Assembly (NCBI RefSeq): GCF_037113415.1
Contig: NZ_CP146608.1
Coordinates: 1,446,501-1,510,500, forward strand
Origin: Devosia sp. XK-2
Lineage (GTDB): Bacteria; Pseudomonadota; Alphaproteobacteria; Rhizobiales; Devosiaceae
Direction: 5' to 3'
DNA length: 64,000 nt
The translations under genes were made by a program, and so were the position numbers. Shown here piece after piece: positions 60,585-64,000 of the stretch (position 1 is the stretch's first letter; each line of letters starts with the position of its first letter). A model generated the notes under the pieces. It searched no databases and was not told the DNA's origin. It worked only from the letters and a program-made list of their open reading frames with translations.

Positions 60585-61391
60585 ATGCGCACCATTTGGG
60601 ACAAGTCCCTGGCTTGCGCCGCGTTCGGAGCTTTGCTGGCCTTCGGCCTCACGGCGCCCGCACACGCCCAGACGGCCGCTGACGCCGCCCTGGATTTCGC
60701 CCGGACCCTCGACGGCACCGGTGCGTTCGTCTCGAACGATACCTACTTGTCCGCCCTTGAAAGCGACGCCGCTGCCGGCCGGCCGCTGGCGCTCTGGCAA
60801 TTGGGCACCATGTATGAAAATGGCGAGGGCGTGGACAAGGACCCGGTCAAGGCCTTCGGCTACTTTGCCCAGATCGCCAATCAACACGCCGACACCGCGC
60901 CGCGCGGCCTGGAGGCCGACATTGTCGCCAGCTCCTTCGTCAAGCTCGGCGAATATTTCCGCCTTGGCGTGCCCGAAGCCGGTGTTTCGCAAAACCCGGC
61001 CGAATATCACCGCATGCTGATGCATGCCGCGACCTATTTCGGTGATGCCGAAGCCCAATATCGCATCGGTCTGCTCTACCAGCAGGAAGATGGCCTGGGC
61101 ATCAGCCCCATGCTCTCGGCCCGCTGGCTGCAGTCTGCGGCCCATAAAGGCCATTGCCTGGCCCAGGCCCAGCTCGGGAACCTGTTGTTCAATGGCATGG
61201 ACAGCTATCCCCCGCGGCCCGCCGAAGGCCTGATGTGGCTGCAATTTGCCCACACCACCTGCCTTGGCACGTCCGACCTTGCGGCCGCCGACGATCTGCT
61301 CAGTCGCGCCATGTCCGTGGCAACGCCGGAAACCCGCGCCGCTGCGGTCGAAATGGCCAGTTCCGGCGTCGTCGTCAGCGCCGAGTTCTAG
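60585..61391 (+). CDS. ExoR-like periplasmic Sel1-repeat protein
   Basis: This 268-residue exported protein has a signal peptide ending AHA (about residue 29) and several Sel1/TPR-like repeats, for example PLALWQLGTMYENGEGVDKDPVKAFGYFAQIA and AEAQYRIGLLYQQEDGLGISPMLSARWLQSAAHKGHCLAQAQLGNLLFNG. Its length equals that of rhizobial ExoR, the periplasmic inhibitor of the ExoS/ChvI sensor system. The sensor and regulator genes are not in this window, so the ExoR role is an inference. AAAGGAG precedes the ATG at 60585. Confidence 0.75.
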   Translation: MRTIWDKSLACAAFGALLAFGLTAPAHAQTAADAALDFARTLDGTGAFVSNDTYLSALESDAAAGRPLALWQLGTMYENGEGVDKDPVKAFGYFAQIANQHADTAPRGLEADIVASSFVKLGEYFRLGVPEAGVSQNPAEYHRMLMHAATYFGDAEAQYRIGLLYQQEDGLGISPMLSARWLQSAAHKGHCLAQAQLGNLLFNGMDSYPPRPAEGLMWLQFAHTTCLGTSDLAAADDLLSRAMSVATPETRAAAVEMASSGVVVSAEF

Positions 61392-61419
61392 CCCGTCGCT
61401 TCGGCGGACGCCCTGTCCG

Positions 61420-62205
61420 CTAAAAGCTGAAGGCGCCTTCCACGGGCACGTGATCGCTGGGCTTGTCCCAGCCGCGCACGTCCTTGTGCACCACCACGTC
61501 ATCGAGCCGGTCCGCTGCCTGCGGCGACAGCATCAGGTGGTCGATACGAATGCCGGCATTGCGCCGCCAGGCGCCTGCCTGAAAATCCCAGAACGTATAC
61601 GCCTCTTCAGCCGTGATCGCGCGCAGCGCATCGGTCATGCCCATATTTTTGAGGATCCGGAATTTCTCGAGGCTTTCCGGCCGGTAGAGCGCATCGCCCC
61701 ACCAGGCCTGGGGATCATGCGCATCGATCGGCGCCGGGATCAGGTTGAAATCCCCCATCAGGATGAACGGCTCTTCAAGAGCCAGCCGCTCCTCCACAAA
61801 GGCGTTGAGCCGATCCATCCAATTGAGCTTATAGGGAAATTTATCCGTATCCACCGGGTTACCATTGGGCAGATAGATATTGCACACCCGCACGATCCCG
61901 CCATCGACCGAGAACACGCCCTCGATCAGCCGCGCCTGCTCATCGCTTTCGTCGCCCGGCAAACCACGATGCACCTCGTCGAACGGACGCTTGGAGAGCA
62001 GCGCCACCCCGTTCCAGCTCTTCTGGCCATGCGTTTCCACATTATAGCCGAGCGCCTCGATCTCGGCGCGCGGGAAGCCTTCATCGATTGTCTTGATTTC
62101 CTGCAGGCCCACAATGTCGGGCTTTTCTTCCTCGAGCCAGCGCAGCACCAGCTCCAGTCGGGCCTTGATGCCATTGATGTTCCAGGTGGCAATGCGCAGC
62201 GTCAT
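61420..62205 (-). CDS. xthA: Exodeoxyribonuclease III
   Basis: This 261-residue endonuclease/exonuclease/phosphatase fold protein opens RIATWNINGIKARLELVLRWL and has the catalytic QE (E36), NIYLPNGNP, MGDFNLIP, the substrate loop WDFQAGAWRRNAGIRIDHLML and the terminal SDHVP. It cuts DNA at abasic sites and trims 3' ends. The ribosome site TAAGGAGG ends five bases before the ATG, and its TAA is the outer edge of the neighbouring TAGAG repeat. Confidence 0.94.
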   Translation of the reverse strand: MTLRIATWNINGIKARLELVLRWLEEEKPDIVGLQEIKTIDEGFPRAEIEALGYNVETHGQKSWNGVALLSKRPFDEVHRGLPGDESDEQARLIEGVFSVDGGIVRVCNIYLPNGNPVDTDKFPYKLNWMDRLNAFVEERLALEEPFILMGDFNLIPAPIDAHDPQAWWGDALYRPESLEKFRILKNMGMTDALRAITAEEAYTFWDFQAGAWRRNAGIRIDHLMLSPQAADRLDDVVVHKDVRGWDKPSDHVPVEGAFSF

Positions 62206-62215
62206 CGCGTCCTCC

Positions 62216-62370
62216 TTAGAGCGCTTCCAGGAAAAGTTGATAGACTTTCCGGTTCGGAAGCGCGGCGAAACAAAGACTTAGAGCGCTTCCAGGAAAAGTT
62301 GCAGACTTTTGCGGTTCGGAAGCGCGACAAAACAAAGACTAGAGCCCGATTTTGTGTCCACTAAAATCGG
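62216..62370. repeat. Three TAGAG-type repeat units in tandem
   Basis: Units 1 (62216-62277) and 2 (62278-62339) are 62-base near-identical copies that start TTAGAGCGCTTCCAGGAAAA and end ACAAAGAC. In unit 1 GCGCTTCC (62221-62228) pairs with GGAAGCGC (62256-62263). Unit 3 begins CTAGAGCCCGATTTT; CCGATTTT (62346-62353) pairs with AAAATCGG (62363-62370) and lies inside the 3' end of the serine hydrolase gene. The run fills the gap between the hydrolase and the xthA ribosome site. Confidence 0.75.
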
Positions 62371-63481
62371 AATTGCTCAAGGCAAATTCGGCGTAAACGG
62401 CCTTCCGCAAGGCGCGCGGGAAAGCGAGCTCCCCACCATAGAACGCGGTATTGCTCAGCGAAACCATGCAAATCCGGTTCACCGGGTCCATCGACCAGAT
62501 ATGCCCGTAAATTCCACCCCAATTATTCGTCCCGGCCGGCCAGTAGAGGTCGGCCCGCTGCGGATCGACCGTATAGCTCCCGAGGAAACTGAAGGCTTGG
62601 CCCGGCTCGCGCTCATAACCCATCTGGTCTCGCATGGCCTTTTTCGCCGTCTCTGGCTTCAGAATAGGGCCGCCGCCGCCGAGAATGGCGTTGAGGAACC
62701 GCATGAAGTCGGGTGCGGTTGTTGCCATGCCCCCGCCGCCACATTCGAACGCCTTCTCATTGAAAATCCGCTCAGGCGAAAATGTCGTGACCCCGCCCCA
62801 TGGATTTTTGACCGAATGCGGCTCGCCCATGCGAACAGGCATGTCCTCGCCATCGCCATAGGGCACGGCCAGTCGCCTGCGGTCCCGAACGACGAAATCG
62901 GTATCCTTCATCGCCAGCGGTCCGGTCACATAATGCGCCACCGCCTCGCGCAGCCGTCCGCCATGCACCTTGGCCACAATGCCGCCGATCACATCGATGG
63001 CCATGGAATAGAACCAGGACGTGCCCGGTGCGTATGACAGCTCCTGCGCCGCCAGCAGCGGCAGCAATTCGTCCAGGTGAATATCGGCATTCACCAGCCC
63101 GCCCGTCACCCGAGGGTCCTTGGCGGTATAGTCGTAGAGCAGCCCCGCCGTATGCGTCAGCAAATGCTTGAGCGTGATCACCGGCTCGCTGCCATCGGCC
63201 AGTTTGGGCCTGAAATAGGGTAGGTAGCGCGTCACCGGATCGTCGGTCTGCACCAGCCCCGCATCCTCCATCGCCAGCAGTGTTGAGGCCACCAGCGGCT
63301 TGGTCAGCGACGCGGCGCGGAAAATCGTGTCCTCGGTCATGGGCGTTCCGGCCTCGCGGTCCGAAAGCCCCGCGGCGCGGCGATAGATCACCTCGCCATC
63401 CTTGGCCGCCATCACCACGGCCCCAACCAGCTTGCCGCTCGCCACCGCCTCATCAAGTACGTGGTTGACTGTCCCGGTCAC
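62339..63481 (-). CDS. Beta-lactamase-family serine hydrolase 1
   Basis: This 380-residue protein has the class C/esterase pattern. The nucleophile motif is SLTK (in IFRAASLTKPLVAST), followed by LLTHTAGL, the YSM block (FYSMAIDVIG) and the late GGIYGHIWSMDP. No signal peptide is visible, which suggests an intracellular esterase or amidase and not a periplasmic beta-lactamase. The start is GTG at 63481, preceded by GGGGGGAAA. The last about 11 codons, ending in GGG CTC TAG, are encoded by a palindromic repeat unit. Confidence 0.85.
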   Translation of the reverse strand: MTGTVNHVLDEAVASGKLVGAVVMAAKDGEVIYRRAAGLSDREAGTPMTEDTIFRAASLTKPLVASTLLAMEDAGLVQTDDPVTRYLPYFRPKLADGSEPVITLKHLLTHTAGLLYDYTAKDPRVTGGLVNADIHLDELLPLLAAQELSYAPGTSWFYSMAIDVIGGIVAKVHGGRLREAVAHYVTGPLAMKDTDFVVRDRRRLAVPYGDGEDMPVRMGEPHSVKNPWGGVTTFSPERIFNEKAFECGGGGMATTAPDFMRFLNAILGGGGPILKPETAKKAMRDQMGYEREPGQAFSFLGSYTVDPQRADLYWPAGTNNWGGIYGHIWSMDPVNRICMVSLSNTAFYGGELAFPRALRKAVYAEFALSNSDFSGHKIGL

Positions 63482-63507
63482 GGCGTTTCCCCCCAAGAAC
63501 ACTAAAA

Positions 63508-64000
63508 TCAGTCGACATAATCGGCATAAACGGCTCGGATCAGATCCTTGGGATACTGCCCGGTGCATCCCTCCAGCGCCGTATTTGTCATCGACACCAC
63601 GGTCAGTCCGTTGACCGGGTCGATCAGCCAGGAATGACCATAGACGCCGCCCCAATTGACCGTTCCGGCGGCCGAGGGCGAGCCTGCGGCCACTGGATCG
63701 TCAACCACCGCGCCCAGATAACCAAAGCGCTGCCCCGCATCATCTCGCTTGAGATTTCCAATCTGGTTGGAAAAAGCGCGCGCCACCGTTTCGGGCCGGA
63801 CCGCTCCGCCGCCGCCATTCCGCATGGCTTCCAGGAAGCGCAGGATATCGCCCGGCGTCCCGGCCATGCCCGCGCCGCCAGACTGGAAGGCCTTTGGATT
63901 GAAAATGCGGGAAGGTGAGAACGTCGGGCCCTCGCCGCTTTCATCGGCCACCATTTGTGGGTCGCCCATCGGCATGGCCGGCATGCCATCGGCATAGGGT
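63508..64000 (-). CDS. Beta-lactamase-family serine hydrolase 2, C-terminal part, cut by window edge
   Basis: The frame is open to the window end and shows the last about 163 residues. They align with serine hydrolase 1: PYADGMPAMPMGDP, FSPSRIFNPKAFQSGGAGMAGTPGDILRFLEAM and NWGGVYGHSWLIDPVNGLTVVSMTN match the same order of blocks. The SxxK nucleophile is outside the window. The stop lies 26 bases before the GTG of hydrolase 1, so this is a tandem pair in one transcript. Confidence 0.85.
   Translation of the reverse strand, partial: PYADGMPAMPMGDPQMVADESGEGPTFSPSRIFNPKAFQSGGAGMAGTPGDILRFLEAMRNGGGGAVRPETVARAFSNQIGNLKRDDAGQRFGYLGAVVDDPVAAGSPSAAGTVNWGGVYGHSWLIDPVNGLTVVSMTNTALEGCTGQYPKDLIRAVYADYVD

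Noticed and set aside
60239..60718. A 159-residue minus-strand frame upstream of the ExoR-like gene
   Set aside because: It overlaps the signal peptide region of the ExoR-like gene in antisense and has no ribosome site or motif.
1..64000. CRISPR arrays, insertion sequences, integrases or prophage genes
   Set aside because: No regularly spaced repeats, transposase, recombinase or phage structural motifs were found; repeats present are short palindromic intergenic elements.

Overview
This window looks like a chromosomal segment of a GC-rich alphaproteobacterium of the order Hyphomicrobiales, most like Devosia or a close relative. The signs are a general L-amino-acid transporter operon (aapJQMP), an NDUFS4-type complex I subunit, the pcm-tolC-popZ-valS gene order, an ExoR-like Sel1 protein, and intergenic repeats beginning TAGAG. 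The genus is an inference. No phage, plasmid, transposase, rRNA or CRISPR array was seen. Six tRNA genes, all on the minus strand, are scattered along the window: Glu-CTC, Glu-TTC, Arg-TCT, Pro-TGG, Asn-GTT and Cys-GCA.

Layout. Positions 1-7 kb hold housekeeping and small-regulator genes: the 3' end of a dinB-type polymerase, a GFA-domain protein, an ArsR/SRPBCC pair, an M15 peptidase lipoprotein, a VOC protein, a double cold-shock protein, a DUF192 lipoprotein, a hemolysin III protein, a second ArsR-type regulator and a HAD hydrolase. Positions 7.2-21.8 kb form a glycan-uptake and breakdown locus. It has a LacI regulator, a perfect-palindrome operator candidate, a five-gene peptide/oligosaccharide-type ABC importer, an unrecognised 817-residue protein with a likely toroid plus beta-sandwich fold, a GH38 alpha-mannosidase and a PHP-domain metal hydrolase. 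Positions 22-32.1 kb form a second sugar locus: a divergent LacI regulator with twin operators, a sugar ABC importer with its own MalK-type ATPase, and two isomerase/epimerase-fold proteins alternating with two Gfo/Idh/MocA oxidoreductases. That gene set fits a 3-keto-glycoside type of pathway.

Positions 32.2-34.4 kb carry two TraB/GumN-family paralogs, one of which has lost both of its signature histidines, and a complex I accessory subunit. Positions 34.7-42.6 kb hold a PAP2 phosphatase, a cystathionine beta-lyase-like enzyme and the aap operon. In that operon aapQ carries about 110 extra hydrophobic residues, and a second aapJ-like binding protein follows aapP. Positions 42.7-50.2 kb are mostly minus-strand housekeeping genes (alaX, cls, cysK, phr, an SRPBCC protein, mobA, benE). 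Positions 50.5-58.1 kb run forward through two small proteins, pcm, tolC, popZ, valS and a CorA/ZntB transporter. Positions 58.1-64 kb hold an ABC exporter, an ExoR-like protein, xthA, tandem TAGAG repeats and two tandem serine hydrolases, the second cut by the window edge.

The strongest leads for something undescribed are the 817-residue protein inside the GH38/PHP locus, the paired isomerase/oxidoreductase locus, the TraB-family pseudoenzyme pair and the enlarged AapQ.
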